From Ovis canadensis (lineage: Eukaryota > Chordata > Mammalia > Artiodactyla > Bovidae), in the NCBI RefSeq assembly GCF_042477335.2, contig NC_091251.1:36596501-36660500 (forward strand): a DNA stretch of 64,000 nucleotides, given 5' to 3'. Positions 33,117 to 44,600 of the stretch are shown one piece after another. A program made the translations under genes and the position numbers. The notes under the pieces are model-generated. The model searched no databases. It had not been told where the DNA came from and was given only the letters and a program-made list of their open reading frames with translations. The stretch's first letter is position 1. Each line of letters begins with the position of its first letter.

Positions 33117-35036
33117 CTAGTTGTTGCCCTTCTTATCATACGTGCCAGCACCCTTGTAGCCACTCACGTAGCCTGAGTTGTCAGTCACGTCTTCCCGTCC
33201 AGCGATGCCTTTCCCCTTGCCGCTCTCGTCGAAGCGCTCCTTGTGGCTGCCAGTGTACTTGCTGGTGTCCGTCAGCCGGCTCACCCCGCCCACTGTTGTC
33301 GCTTTCTGTGGGCCAGAGGGTGAGGGGCCTGAGCCTGCTCCCTTCCTTCCCCTCCACTGTCACAGCCCTTCTCTAGCAACGGCCTTCGAGTAGTTTTATT
33401 AGTTGTCCGAGCTCATGTTCAACCCCTGGCATGGTGCTGCTGCCTGCTTAGGGCTCAGGTGCAGATGAGAGGAGGAACTGTGATAAGAGCCATCCACTCA
33501 TGAGAAAGGAATCCGGGGCATGGGAATGAGTAGGGAGGTGTGTGTGTGGACTTTTCTGCTTCCAGAGAAGCTATTTTGACTAGGCTGCAGCAAGAGGACT
33601 TCAACCCCAGACCTAAAACACAAGTTCTGTCCTGCTGTGCTGTGCTTAGTCGCTCAGTCTTGTCCAACTCTTTGTGACCCCACGGACTGTAGCCCTCTAG
33701 GCTCCTCTGTCCATGGGGATTCTCCAGGCAAGAATACTGGAGTGGGTTGCCATGCCCTCCTCTATGGGATCTTTCCAACCCAGGGATCGAACCCAGGTCT
33801 CCAGCACTGCAAGCAAATTCTTTACTATCTGAGCCATCAGGGAAGCCCCTCTGTCCTGCTGGGAAGGCCCTATTTGAAACCCACAGTAGAAAGAAATTTT
33901 AGTAGAGGGGATAAATAGGGAACAGAAAGGTGGGTGCAAGGCAAGAAGTCGGATATTAGACCTTACATAACCAACTCGATGGACATGAGTTTGAGTGAAC
34001 TCCGGGAGTTGGTAATGGACAGGGAGGCCTGGCGTGCTGTGATTCATGGGGTCACAAAGAGTCGGACTGAGCGACTGAATTGAACTGAAGAGTGCGAAGA
34101 GGGTAGGGAGCAGGTACCACGTGCTCTGTGCTCAATGTCCCCCCAAAGCCACCTGGCCCTGGTGGCCTGGCCCAGATCCTGGATACTTGGGAATGAGTCT
34201 AAGTTTCACTATTAAAATAGGTGTGGAAAGAAAAATAAGTAAATAAATAAAATCGCTGTGGACCTTGGCTAAGTCACTTCTTCTCACAGTTTCCTCACTT
34301 CTGAAATGACTCGATGATCTCTAAATTAGTCTGTTTCAGTACCAACAGTGCCCGTTTCCCCGCTGCTATTGAAAAGGGTTGGGGACATCGGTGCAGAGGA
34401 GGGGAGATGAGAGCAGAGACTCAGGAAGCAGCGTCAGGGTTAGGAATGAAGTCTGTCACTCACAGTAACACCAGTGGTAGCTGGGTCCTTGCCCTCCATG
34501 AGCTTATAAATGTTCTCCAGGGCTTCATCTGGGCTTTTCCCCTTGAATCGCTTCTGGCCCAGTTCCTTCATTGCTTCCTGGAACTGTTGGAATGTGATGG
34601 TTCGGGCATTCTTGGCCCTGGTCAGTAAGACAGAAATCCAGGAACTGGGGAACATGAAGTCATCACTTTCCAAGGTCCAGCCCTCCTCTTACTCAGACAG
34701 GGCCTCTACACACTGAATGTCTTGAGGTCAGGGACTAGCAGAGCCAGGCTCCCAGTAGGTGCTCAGGAGACCCGCTACAAATGCTCTACTGCAGAAACCC
34801 TGCCACATCCCATGACCTTGCTTGTTCTACTCATCACTCCCACTCCTGTCCTTGGCCCCTTACTTGACTTTGCTGAAAACGATGTCCACGTCAGTGGAGG
34901 TGACCGTCTTGCCATCCATGATGCCACAGTCTTTGCACAGCTTGGAGAAGTTCTTGTTGTTCATTTCAGTGCCACTGCTTGAGGATTCTCCAAAGACAGC
35001 AAACCGCTGGAACGTTCTTTCTGCTTCTGACGCCAT
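33117..35036 (-). CDS. TPPP2: Tubulin polymerization-promoting protein family member 2
   Basis: Three coding exons: 35036-34864, 34617-34464 and 33305-33117, joined in phase (the Lys58 codon is split AA|G) to give 171 residues. All junctions are GT-AG. The protein is a p25-alpha domain protein: [12 protein letters not shown] start, [22 protein letters not shown] block, [10 protein letters not shown], then [31 protein letters not shown], and a flexible Gly/Lys-rich tail ending DKKGNN. It lacks the long N-terminal tail of TPPP1, as expected for TPPP2. In mammals TPPP2 is mainly testicular and linked to sperm function, with little tubulin-bundling activity (general knowledge). The ATG at 35036 is used because an acceptor (CACCTCCAG) lies 7 bases upstream, so at least one noncoding 5' exon lies further upstream. 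Human length is 170. Confidence 0.97.
33638..33849 (-). mobile_element. Bov-tA SINE in TPPP2 intron, 12-bp TSD
   Basis: An antisense Bov-tA flanked by perfect TCTGTCCTGCTG at 33626-33637 and 33850-33861. It lies in the last TPPP2 intron, in the sense direction of the gene. Confidence 0.95.
33969..34088 (+). mobile_element. BovB 3'-terminal fragment
   Basis: AACTCGATGGACATGAGTTTG through GAGCGACTGAATTGAACTGA: the last ~120 bp of BovB, sense, in the last TPPP2 intron. Confidence 0.9.
34230..34340 (-). repeat. MIR-like remnant in TPPP2 intron
   Basis: GGACCTTGGCTAAGTCACTTC, CAGTTTCCTCACTTCTGAAAT and TCGATGATCTCTAAATT match the reversed MIR pattern. Confidence 0.6.
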
Positions 35037-35042
35037 GGTCAA

Positions 35043-35990
35043 CTGGAGGTGGGGGAGGACAGTAAGGGGGGAGGCTTGGGGGTGAGGGAGGAGGGGAGGG
35101 GAGGACTGAAGAGTAAGGTTAATGAGTAAGAGTTAATGAGTAAGGTTAAAGAGTAAGAGTAATGACGAAGGTTACAGTAAAATCAGCATCAGCAACAGGA
35201 GCAAACACACCCGTCCGACATAGTGTTCTCAGTACGAGGGATACTAGTGCGGATCCTACACACCGAATAATCGCCACTGCCAACCACTTCCCCACCACTT
35301 CTGTGTACCTGAGAGTGCCCGGATGGTGTCTGACCCTAACCAGCCTCTGTAGGTAAGTGTGTGCAGATCTGTGGGAGCCGGCTGGCTGAGGAGCCGGGGG
35401 TGTGTGGGGAGAGGTGGTGGGGGGGTGGGGTGGGAGAGGGGAGGTGGTGGTGGGGGCAGTGGGGAGGGGAGACAGGGGAGGACAGGGAAGTTTCTGTGAC
35501 CTCAGGGGTGTTTATGTGACATCATTTTCAGCCCCTGTTACAGCTCTAATCTTGGGGGAGGGGTCTTAGGTCCCTACCTCGCATGCTGCATTGAACATGT
35601 TACCAACCTCCTGATCTCTGCAAGTGACCAAGCTTCCCTCACTGGATCAGCCCTGCTTGAACCAGTCCTCTGGTCCTAGTTAAACTGTCTTATGCTCTGT
35701 CCCTCAACAAAAGTTGAGGAGAGCTCAGGGAAGGAGTTAAGGGAAAGAGGTTGACATCAGTCCAGCACTGTCCTTTCTTCGTCTCCTGGCCGGGTTAATG
35801 ACACACATGGAGAATCCCACTGGCTTTGGCAGACCAGGCTCAATAGGAACTTGAAATGGCTTCCAGTTTGGGCCCCACACGGAAAGAGCATGGGCCATGG
35901 AGGGTCACACAGCTGGCTGGGTTAGGGTGAGGGTGAGCCTCAGACTCTCAAAATCTTCCAGATAATTTTAACTTTCTATGCAGGTCAGGG
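35043..35990. other. TPPP2 upstream region, purine- and G-rich tracts
   Basis: The 5' side of TPPP2, expected to hold its noncoding exon and promoter, which I could not place. 35100-35170 has an imperfect short tandem repeat of GAGTAAGGTTAAT / GAGTAAGAGTTAAT units. 35390-35480 is a dense G-run tract. Confidence 0.5.
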
Positions 35991-35993
35991 ATA

Positions 35994-36024
<31 letters not shown>

Positions 36025-36130
36025 TTCCCATGCCACATGTCTTCTGGAATCTTAGTTCACTGACTAGGGATTGAACCTGGGCCCTCAGCAGTGAAGGCTC
36101 TGAGTAACTACTGGACCACTAGGGAATGCC
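35991..36130 (-). mobile_element. CHR-type SINE, antisense, with (TA)n end
   Basis: A (TA)n of about 12 units and a T run (the element's tail end) are followed by ATTGAACCTGGGCCCTC and ACTACTGGACCACTAGGGAA, the reversed head. Confidence 0.85.
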
Positions 36131-36744
36131 CTCCCCTCTTCTTTTTAAAGTAATGCTGTAATTTTATTCAGTTTTCACTACATGTGTTGTGTCTTCTTTC
36201 AGAAGGGGTTTCTCTCTGGCCTTTTCTCTGGCTGGACACCATTTAGAGGAATGAACTTCATGGCTCCTAAAATAGAGCCACTAGGTTGGTGACTTCCCTC
36301 CCCATCCCATCTAATCAGTCACCAATTTCTGTAATTTCCCTTGTCTTATAAATCCACTCCTTCCTTTCCATTCCTATTACTCCCACTCTTTATTCAAGTC
36401 CCTGTCATCTCCTATCTAGTTGATTATTCTGGCTTCTAAATGACCTCTTTCCTAAGTCAAATGCCTTAGCCTCAACCACTCCACAACCCATCTCTTCTTA
36501 ACCCTCCGCTCCCAATCAGATTATTTTCACAAAACAATTACTTATCCATTGCTCCTGATCAAGAACACTCTGGATCTTCAAAATTTTTTGAAGAGTCCAC
36601 CCTTTTTACCTGTCATTCAATTCATTACCTTCACACTTGGCTCCAATTCACCTTACCAGATGTCACGTTTCATCAGTATTTGTGGCCATAATGACCTAAT
36701 CACTCTATGCTGCAGAGGCTACCTGAAGCCTGGTAGAGACAGAA
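36131..36744. other. Intergenic, nothing recognised
   Basis: No exon or ruminant SINE. It could be an old unassigned repeat. Confidence 0.4.
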
Positions 36745-36925
36745 TAACTTTGGAGAGGATTGAATCCAGGGATTTAAGTCCTAGATAAATCATTTGCTAG
36801 TGAGTGGCCTTGAGCAAGAGACTAAACACCTCTGAGCTTTAATTTCTTCACCTCTACAGTGAGGACAATAATATTTATCTTATAGTATTGGGGGGGGTAC
36901 TATGTGAGAATTACCTTCCACACAG
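36745..36925 (-). repeat. MIR fragment
   Basis: GAGTGGCCTTGAGCAAGAGA, TTTAATTTCTTCACCTCTAC, GTGAGGACAATAATATTTA: reversed MIR order. Confidence 0.75.
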
Positions 36926-37167
36926 TAGCTACTATGGAGTTCATCAAAGTAACTTGTGTATTTCTGTCCCTAAACTTTCCCTGATGGTCTCTCTGCCTTG
37001 ATAGAATGCCCTCCTTCTCATGCAAGTACTCTACTGTACTTCTCATAGGATGCATTACCCTAAGAACAAGACCCTTTCCTTCTCTGAATTATACTAAGAT
37101 AATGGTTCTTAGCCTGTGGGCTGCAGCCTCTTTGGGCAAGGGTTTCTGAGTTATTGAGGGCCTGTGG

Positions 37168-37169
37168 AA

Positions 37170-37212
<43 letters not shown>
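37168..37212. repeat. (TA)n microsatellite
   Basis: About 20 uninterrupted TA units. Confidence 0.97.
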
Positions 37213-37217
<5 letters not shown>

Positions 37218-39080
37218 TACACACGGAAGACTGGTCATTGAGTAAATAATAAACTTTGCACATGTAGATGCATACATGCATAGATGTTAAAATTATCAGA
37301 AGACTGAACAAACTTACCTGAAAGTACTTGCTGAATTCACAGTTGGTCTCCATCAGGGGATTCTAAAATCATCATTTGGGAATAGAAGTCTCTGATCTCC
37401 CACTTGAAAAGGATGGGAAACTCTTACTACAGGACTTATTGTGTAAATAATTAATCTTATATTACATCATTCTGAATGTTTTCTATCTCTGTATCTTCTC
37501 TCAACTACTGGATCCTAAGCTCTAGAGAGGTATGCCTAGACTCACACTTCTTTGAATTCCATCTATACAGTGGCTTGTGCAGAGCAGGTCCTTCTTGTTG
37601 CCAACTGGAAGGTATAGTTTGAAGCTGCTTCTTGGCCCAAGAGAAGGAAGTTAGGGAAAATGTTCTTGTTGGGCCACTGACACTGGACCAGGCTGAGACC
37701 TGCCCTGATAAGGAGGGACCCCATCTTAGAGCAGAAGCAGCCTCTTACTGCCCGTGGCAGGTTGAGACCCCTAGCCTAGGAAGCAAACAGATCCCAGTGG
37801 AAATTTCCCGACTCCTGCCTGCCCTACGCCCCTGCGTAGGCCCCTTATCAGGTTCCCCCTGAGTCATCCTGACCCAGAGACGAATTTAGATGCTGGAACC
37901 TCCAGGTCCTTCCCTCCCCCACTCCAAGTAAGACCTACTTTAGATACATCAGAAGAGGCAGCAGGCAGAATTTCTCACTGTAGGCTCTCTTCTCCCCCAG
38001 TTCCAGCTGGGCTGGGAGAGCTCTCTTCTGTCCTATGCATTTTTATCTATGGTCCCAATTCCAGCAGGCATTTCCTTGTCCAGGAGAGTGTTAAACTGGC
38101 ATCCAGAGGGGAGAGGGGACTAGGCAAGGAGCCAGGGGTGCCCAGCTTCTGTGTCAGTTTCTGGGTAAATGGTTATGAAGGGAGTGGGGAAGGGAATGGA
38201 GGAAAACTTGGGTGCCCCAAATTGGGGGGCCTAGAGGGAATCCTTTAGGTTTGGGGTTGTTAAAAGCTGGATTTGATTAGTCGGGATCTACTCTGGGTCA
38301 CCTCCTCCCTCTTGGCCCCTCCTTTCCAATAGACCCTGCCAAGTGGGGATGAAAGGGGCATTGATGTTCCTTGGATGGGAGGGGGTGGTGAGGGTGATTG
38401 TGGGGGGTGGTTCCCAGGCAGGAGGGGGAAGGCAATTTAGGGGTCTTGGGGGGGCAGTCTGAGCTGGTGTTGCAGTTGGCAGCTCCAGTTCCATTGGCCA
38501 TTGTTCCCAACTGGCCTGGTGCCCAGCCCCCGAAATGGCAACTCAGGAACCCAGCTGAAGGAGGATAGGGTGGGGACCTCTGGGGGAAGGGAACCTGGAA
38601 AGGGCGCAGGTGGGGAGAAATCCAGTCTGTGTCCTTTTGTGTAAGACAACTTTGAATCCCTTTAGCCTCATAACTATCCCATTCTGAGTGACCTTTCCCA
38701 GAGGGGCACAGGGAGGTGGGGCATATAGGTGGGGAGAGAGCAGGGTGAGTGAGGGATCCAGGCCGTCACACCCACCCAGGCCCTGAGAGACGCAGCAGCC
38801 CCTGAGAAACCATTGCCTGGGCTGGGCCAAGCGGGCCTCCTTCTCTGGGCCAGAATAGAAGGGGTTAGCACTGAAGCCACAGGGTCTCTTGGGTCCCAGC
38901 CCGGGACACTGCGTCCTCCCTAACCCCCCACCCCACTTCCACAGAGTTAACTCCACCCCTGTGCCTGTTTACCCAAGAGTCAGCACCCCTGGGGGTCCTG
39001 GCCCCTCCTCCGCCCCTCCTTGGGGCCTTGACCCGGGAGTCTCCGTTGGCCATCCTCTCCCCCCCTCCCGCGATCTCCCT
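37213..39080. other. NDRG2 upstream region, free of recent SINEs
   Basis: No supported exon. G+C content rises toward 39 kb. The open frames on both strands here (for example 38543-38956 minus) follow base composition and have no domains. Confidence 0.45.
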
Positions 39081-39081
39081 C

Positions 39082-39090
39082 TATTTATAG
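39082..39090 (+). promoter_or_regulatory. NDRG2: TATA-like box, NDRG2 distal promoter
   Basis: TATTTATAG in an otherwise C-rich stretch. Transcription would start near 39115, and a possible short noncoding exon ends at 39183 before a weak GTACC donor. Inferred. Confidence 0.45.
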
Positions 39091-39399
39091 CGGCCCCCCG
39101 CACCCCCCCTCCCTCCCCGCCTTGTTTTCCAACTTCTCAGGGAGCAACCCGGAGAGCAGTCGCCGGGACACTGCAGAGAGGAGGTACCAGGACCCTGGGC
39201 GCCCCGAAATTGTAACTCCCGCGCCCTCGACGCCCCCACCCCCTAGTCGGTGCAGGCACACTTCCCCTGTCCACGGTCGAGACCCTCGCCTCCTCAGCAG
39301 CGGTCCTTCTTTAGCCTAGCCCTGTTTCCGGGCGGGTGGAGTCAAAACCGTGGGGTGCCAGCAGCCTGGCTCCGTCTCCCTTTTACCCGTTCCCACCTT

Positions 39400-40250
39400 G
39401 GAGTCGGGGCGCAGGAAGAGCCTGAGTGCTACAGGCAGGGCCAGATCACGGGTAGGGGCGGCGCTGAGAGCGGGCGCGGGGGTCCCCCACGGGACTAAGG
39501 GACCCCCCACGCCCGCAGCCGCCCGGTTGCCGGGGGCGGGGGGCGGTGGTGAATGTTGTGGGTAGCGCGGGCCGGAGCCTGGAAGCACCCAGCAGTTGGC
39601 TTTCTTTAGAGTTCCCCTCGGGCCCCCAGCGCTGCCCCTCCCGGAGCTGTGGGAGGCTCCGGGCGGGGTGAAGGGGGGCGTGTTTACCAGGGGTCTGGGG
39701 CGGATCTGCGGGGAGCTGGCGGCCCGTGGGCGGGCCGGGGCGGGCCGGGGGCGGGTCTGCGGGGAGCCCAAGCCGGGGCGGGCCGGGGAGTCAAAGGCAA
39801 GTGAAGGTGGAAGCGGCCGCGGCGGCAGCAGGTAGGGGGAAGGGCGGGAGTGGGGCCGCGGGGCCAGGCTGGCACCGGGGTGTACCGGGAGGCGCTTGGA
39901 TCCCAACCCGTCGGAGTGCACGGCTCGTGGGCAGGAGCCGGCCCGCAGGGCCGCGAGGCCGCGGCGCACAGAGGCGGAGGCTCCGCGGGCTGCAGGGCGT
40001 GTTTGGGGCGTGCACGAAGTTGAGTCCGGGGTCCAGGGCTCTCCGCGCCAGCCGTGCGAATTGTCAGCCTCCACGCGGATAGCAGCGAGGGGACTCGGAG
40101 GGACAGGTTCCGGAGGCTGGGCCCAGTCAGTCCCATCTGTCCTCCCCATCCCTTCCCAGCTGGCTCCCTGCCCTTGTGGGTCGTCGCGGCACGCTGGGGA
40201 GAGAATGTGGAAACGCCCCACACACACTCCTTCTCCACTTTCGGGACCCA
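39400..40250 (+). promoter_or_regulatory. NDRG2: CpG island, NDRG2 promoter
   Basis: Very CpG-dense, with repeated GGGCGGG (Sp1-type) boxes around 39725-39785. A likely noncoding exon ends at 39831 (…GGCGGCAGCAG before GTAGGG). Long frames on both strands here, up to 311 codons, are a result of G+C richness. CpG-island promoter use is expected for broadly expressed NDRG2. Confidence 0.75.
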
Positions 40251-40813
40251 CACCGAGACTGGGTGGAGGAGAGAAGCGAAAGCACGAGGCTTAAAAAAAA
40301 TTTTTTTTTTTAATGGTGGAAGAAACGGTCGTGCTCTGCCACCCCATCTCACTCGAGAGCTGTCAAAAATCTTGGGGATCCCTTAGTCCCCATTTTAATT
40401 TGCAAATAAATTGAGCGCAAAAGTAGTGACAGACGGAGCCAAGGTCACAGTGGGAGCAGCAGAGCCTGGGGTAGAATCCAGAGGTTCTGACACAAGACAC
40501 GCTCTTTCCTCCACATCAGCACTTCCTTCTCTCCTCTCCCCGCCCCGCCCCTGGCCCCCGGCCCCCCGCCCCCCTTCCCCAAGCCTGGACTGATACCTGC
40601 TGTGTTGCCCGGCAGACCCCTCCAGCCTGTATTGATTCTAGCTGAAGCCTGGAGAAGACTTGTTCACTGGACTCGTGGGTACAGATTGGGAGGGTTAGTG
40701 ACCTGGCAGGGATTGGTGACCCAGATAGTCCAGGTCTTGGCTTAGGTTTTCTGTCTCTAAAAGACCCATGATCTGTCTTCCATGTCATTCACCTCATTGC
40801 CTTGTTTTCTCAG

Positions 40814-40880
40814 ACCCCAGAGCCAGGAGGAGTGAGAACCCTGACCCCTAACCCTACTTTATCCAGCCAATAGGAGCCAA
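40814..40880 (+). other. NDRG2: NDRG2 5' UTR exon (67 nt)
   Basis: Acceptor TTGTTTTCTCAG, then ACCCCAGAGCC…AGGAGCCAA, then a strong GTAAGTG donor. It has no ATG in a useful frame and lies between the CpG island and the first coding exon. Confidence 0.7.
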
Positions 40881-41608
40881 GTAAGTGACCCCACCTCCAG
40901 GCTGCTGGCCCTTGACTCTGCTGGTCTGCACAGGTGCTCTGCTCCTCACCGGCCCCAAAGGTTGAATACATGTTACTTTATTCGAAGTCAGGAGTCTTGG
41001 GAGGAAGGGAGGCATTGGGTCTGCTGGACACAGATGTCCCTTGTCCTTCTTTTCTGGTTTCCCCCTCCCCCTCTTGGTCATGTTACTCAGGTCATTTTTA
41101 GCCCCTTTCTCTTTGCGCTGCTGACCTTGGCGCTTTAGTCGAAGGTCACAGTCAGTGGTGAACTCTCGATACCCATCCCTTGGTATCTTTAGAGCACCCA
41201 GTCACTGAACCACGAGTTTCACCCCCTACCTAACTAGGAGTGTGGGGTGGCCCCTAAATATAGCCTGGGAAACCCGAGCTGCCCTGCTGCCCCACCCTGA
41301 TATTTCCATCCAGGACAGGGGAGGGGGTACGGAGGTGAGGTGTCGGTGTTGAGGGGTGTTGGGATGGCCGGGCTGAAAGGAAGTGGTGTCCTGAGTCCTC
41401 TTCCCCAAGCCCTCTTTCCCAGCTGCCTGGCCCTGCAGCCGGGCGTGCCGGACCGCCTCTCTGTGGGTCCTGGAGTAGTCTTCAGCTCCTGGGGCCCTCC
41501 GCACCCAGCACTGTCCAGTGTTGAGAGAGGAAGCCAGGGGTTGGGGGAGGCGTGCAGTGTGGGGGCAGCCTCCTCAGTCTCTGTGTTCCCTCACCCTGCC
41601 AGGTCACC

Positions 41609-44600
41609 ATGGCAGAGCTGCGGGAAGTGCAGATTACGGAGGAGAAGCCGCTGTTGCCAGGGCAGACACCCGAGGTGGCCAAGGTTATCAGAGACCCCTG
41701 ACTCCCAGGCCGGAATCCCAGACCTCCAAGCATAGCCCTCACTTCTTCCCTTCCCAGACTCATTATCACTCACACCCCCCTAAGCTCTCCACACCTCCCC
41801 ATGTTCTCTCTCCCCAAACACCACGACTGAGAGTCCAGGCTTCTTTCCTGTCACTATGCTAACCTTCATCCTCTCCATGTCTCTTTTTCGTCAATCTCTT
41901 TCTGTCATTGGTCGTTGGCCCCTTTACCTGTCTTCCTTTCATCTGTGTCTGTCTCTCTGTGTGACTCTGCTGTGTGTTTCTGTGTGTATCTGTCTGTGTG
42001 TATCTCTCCAGGAGGCTGAGTTAGCTGCCCGAATCCTCCTGGACCAGGGACAGGTAACAGCTTCGGGCAGCCCAGGTGGGAGGAGGGGCTCTTCTCGCCC
42101 CAGGAAGGAGGGGCCCTGCCTGGTTTTCTTCTCTCTGCTTCTTCTCCTATTCCAGTCCGTTCCTGTCCCCATCTCCCTGCTTTCCTCCCGTCTCCTTCTT
42201 TTCTCAGAGTTCCCTGATGCTCTTCGATCTTTGATTATTCTTTCCCACCCCCTAAATCATCTTCCAGTGTCATTTGTACCTAAATTCTTGCTGATCCTGC
42301 TTCTACTTTTTGGCTCCAGTTTCCTCTCTTTGCCCCACCCCTTCAACCCCCCGACTGTTATGGAGGTTCCTCTCGTGCCTCTTTTCCTCTCAGCCTAACT
42401 CCTGCCTGATGGTGACCTGTTTCCCTGCAGACTCACTCTGTGGAGACACCTTATGGCTCTGTCACTTTTACTGTCTATGGCACCCCCAAACCCAAACGGC
42501 CAGCGATACTCACCTACCATGATGTGGGACTCAACTGTAAGGACCTTCACTTCCTCTCCCATTTCTTTCTGGGAAGAGGCTGGAGGGGCAGGGGGAGGAG
42601 AAGGGCCAGTATGGGAAGGGAGCCATGTGGCATGTCAAAGGGGTAGTTCTCTCCTAGTCTGAATGTGGCATGAAAGAAAGAGGGTGGATTCTGACCTGGG
42701 GACATTCTCCCCGTCTGACTCTACTGTTGGGGTGATGGGGATTCTCTTTAGATAAATCCTGCTTCCAGCCGCTGTTTCAATTTGCGGATATGCAGGAAAT
42801 CATTCAGAACTTCGTGCGGGTTCATGTGGATGCCCCTGGCATGGAAGAGGGGGCTCCCGTGTTCCCTTTGGGGTGAGAATTAGCTCCTTCCCTCCTCATC
42901 AGGCTGTGAGGCACATGGCAGGTATGGAGTAGACTGGATCAGGGAGGAGGAAGGGGAGGGCAAATGGTGACCCTGGGAGAGAATGAGGAGCACACGGAGG
43001 CGGGGGCCATGGGGGCAGGTTGGTGTTTTCCTTAACCTTCTTTTCCTCCCCAGGTATCAGTACCCATCTCTGGACCAGCTTGCAGACATGATCCCTTGCA
43101 TCCTGCAGTACTTAAAGTGAGAGGCCTGGGGACCCCTCCGAGCCAGAGTTCTCTTTCCAGCACAAGGTGGCCCTTAGAACTCCTGAGCGAGTTCTGTCCC
43201 GACTAGATATTGTCTATTCCAGTTGAGAGGAAGCGGGTGGCTTTGGAAAGCTGACTTGAGTCAGCAGAGTAGCTCTAAGGGAGGAGGAGAAGAGAAGGGA
43301 GCTGTGTGCCTGGCCCTGCCTCAGGCTGAGGAGGGTCTTCTCTGATCTGGAAGCTAGAGAAGAAGAGGAGGGGGCGACATAGTCCCTGAGGAACCAGACA
43401 AGCCTGTCTTTCCCTCCCCCTCCCTGTGCCTCCTCCAGAGGCAGAGGGGGTGAGAGAAGGAAAAGAAAGCCAGGTGTGGCCTCTTCGGGGCATACTTAGT
43501 GCTGATGACACCTGGGCTCTGTCCTTGACTTGGCTTTTCCTGAGCATCAGGGCCCTGGGCAGCTGTGGTTCACCTCTTGGGCTCTTTCTCCTGATACTTC
43601 CTGTTGTTCACCAAACTTGTATCTTTTTTTAATATCTTGCTTTAAGTTCCCCCCTTCCCAGTTCCTCTAGAGGAACCAGGAACTAAAACAGAACTAGTTG
43701 AACTAGATCCTGAAAGTTGAGAAGGGACAAAGAGCTACATAGGAAACAGTGTCTAGTTGGTTGGCGTGTGGGTGTTTCTTTCCAAGACACTCACTCTCTC
43801 GGAGAGAGCTGGGAAAAGACTAGTGTCCATTTTTTAGCTCCTTAGCACCTTCTTTTTCAGCATCCTCCCAAAGGAAGGTCCCTTTCTGTCCTTTGTGCCC
43901 ATGGCCTTAGGAAGGAGGAGTTTGGAGAGTCAAAGTTTTGGATACCCGGACCCATTAGACCTACATTTATCTTTCACAGTTTCTCCACAATAATTGGAAT
44001 TGGTGTTGGAGCTGGGGCCTACGTCCTGTCGCGATACGCTGTAAGAAATTAAAAAAATAAGCCAGATAAGCAAAAGGCGGGTCCAAGGCCCAGGCAGTGT
44101 TTACTAGTGTGTGCTTGGGGGGAGGCTGTGAGTACGAGGGTGGGAAGCAGGCCCCATGGAGCCTGGAGTGGGCAGAGCTCAGTGGGGAGGGGATAAGTCA
44201 TGCCTGCCTCTGACTTCCCTCTGCTGCCCCTTAGCTTACCCACCCTGATACCGTCGAGGGTCTTGTCCTCATCAACATTGATCCCAATGCCAAAGGCTGG
44301 ATGGATTGGGCAGCCCACAAGGTTTGGAGGGGCCTGTGCACTGAGATCTTGGGGGGCTTCCCCTTGTGTGGGTCCATTTAGGCTCTAACAACATAACTGG
44401 CTGGCCTGTGAGCTTCAGGGATGGGGGAAGGAGCAGGAAAGAAACTTGGGTCTCTACTCCTCATAATGTCCTGAGCTGTCTCACCTGCCCTGTCCTCATA
44501 GCTAACAGGCCTCACCTCTTCCATTTCGGAGATGATCCTTGGACATCTTTTCAGCCAGGTAAATGGTTGTGGAAGATGGAAGTAGAAGGAATCAGCAGGG

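Noticed and set aside
39316-40352. Long minus-strand frames (311 and 222 codons) over the NDRG2 CpG island
   Set aside because: Pro/Arg/Gly-rich, overlapping in several phases, no domain or splice signal. They follow from the scarcity of stop codons in G+C-rich DNA.
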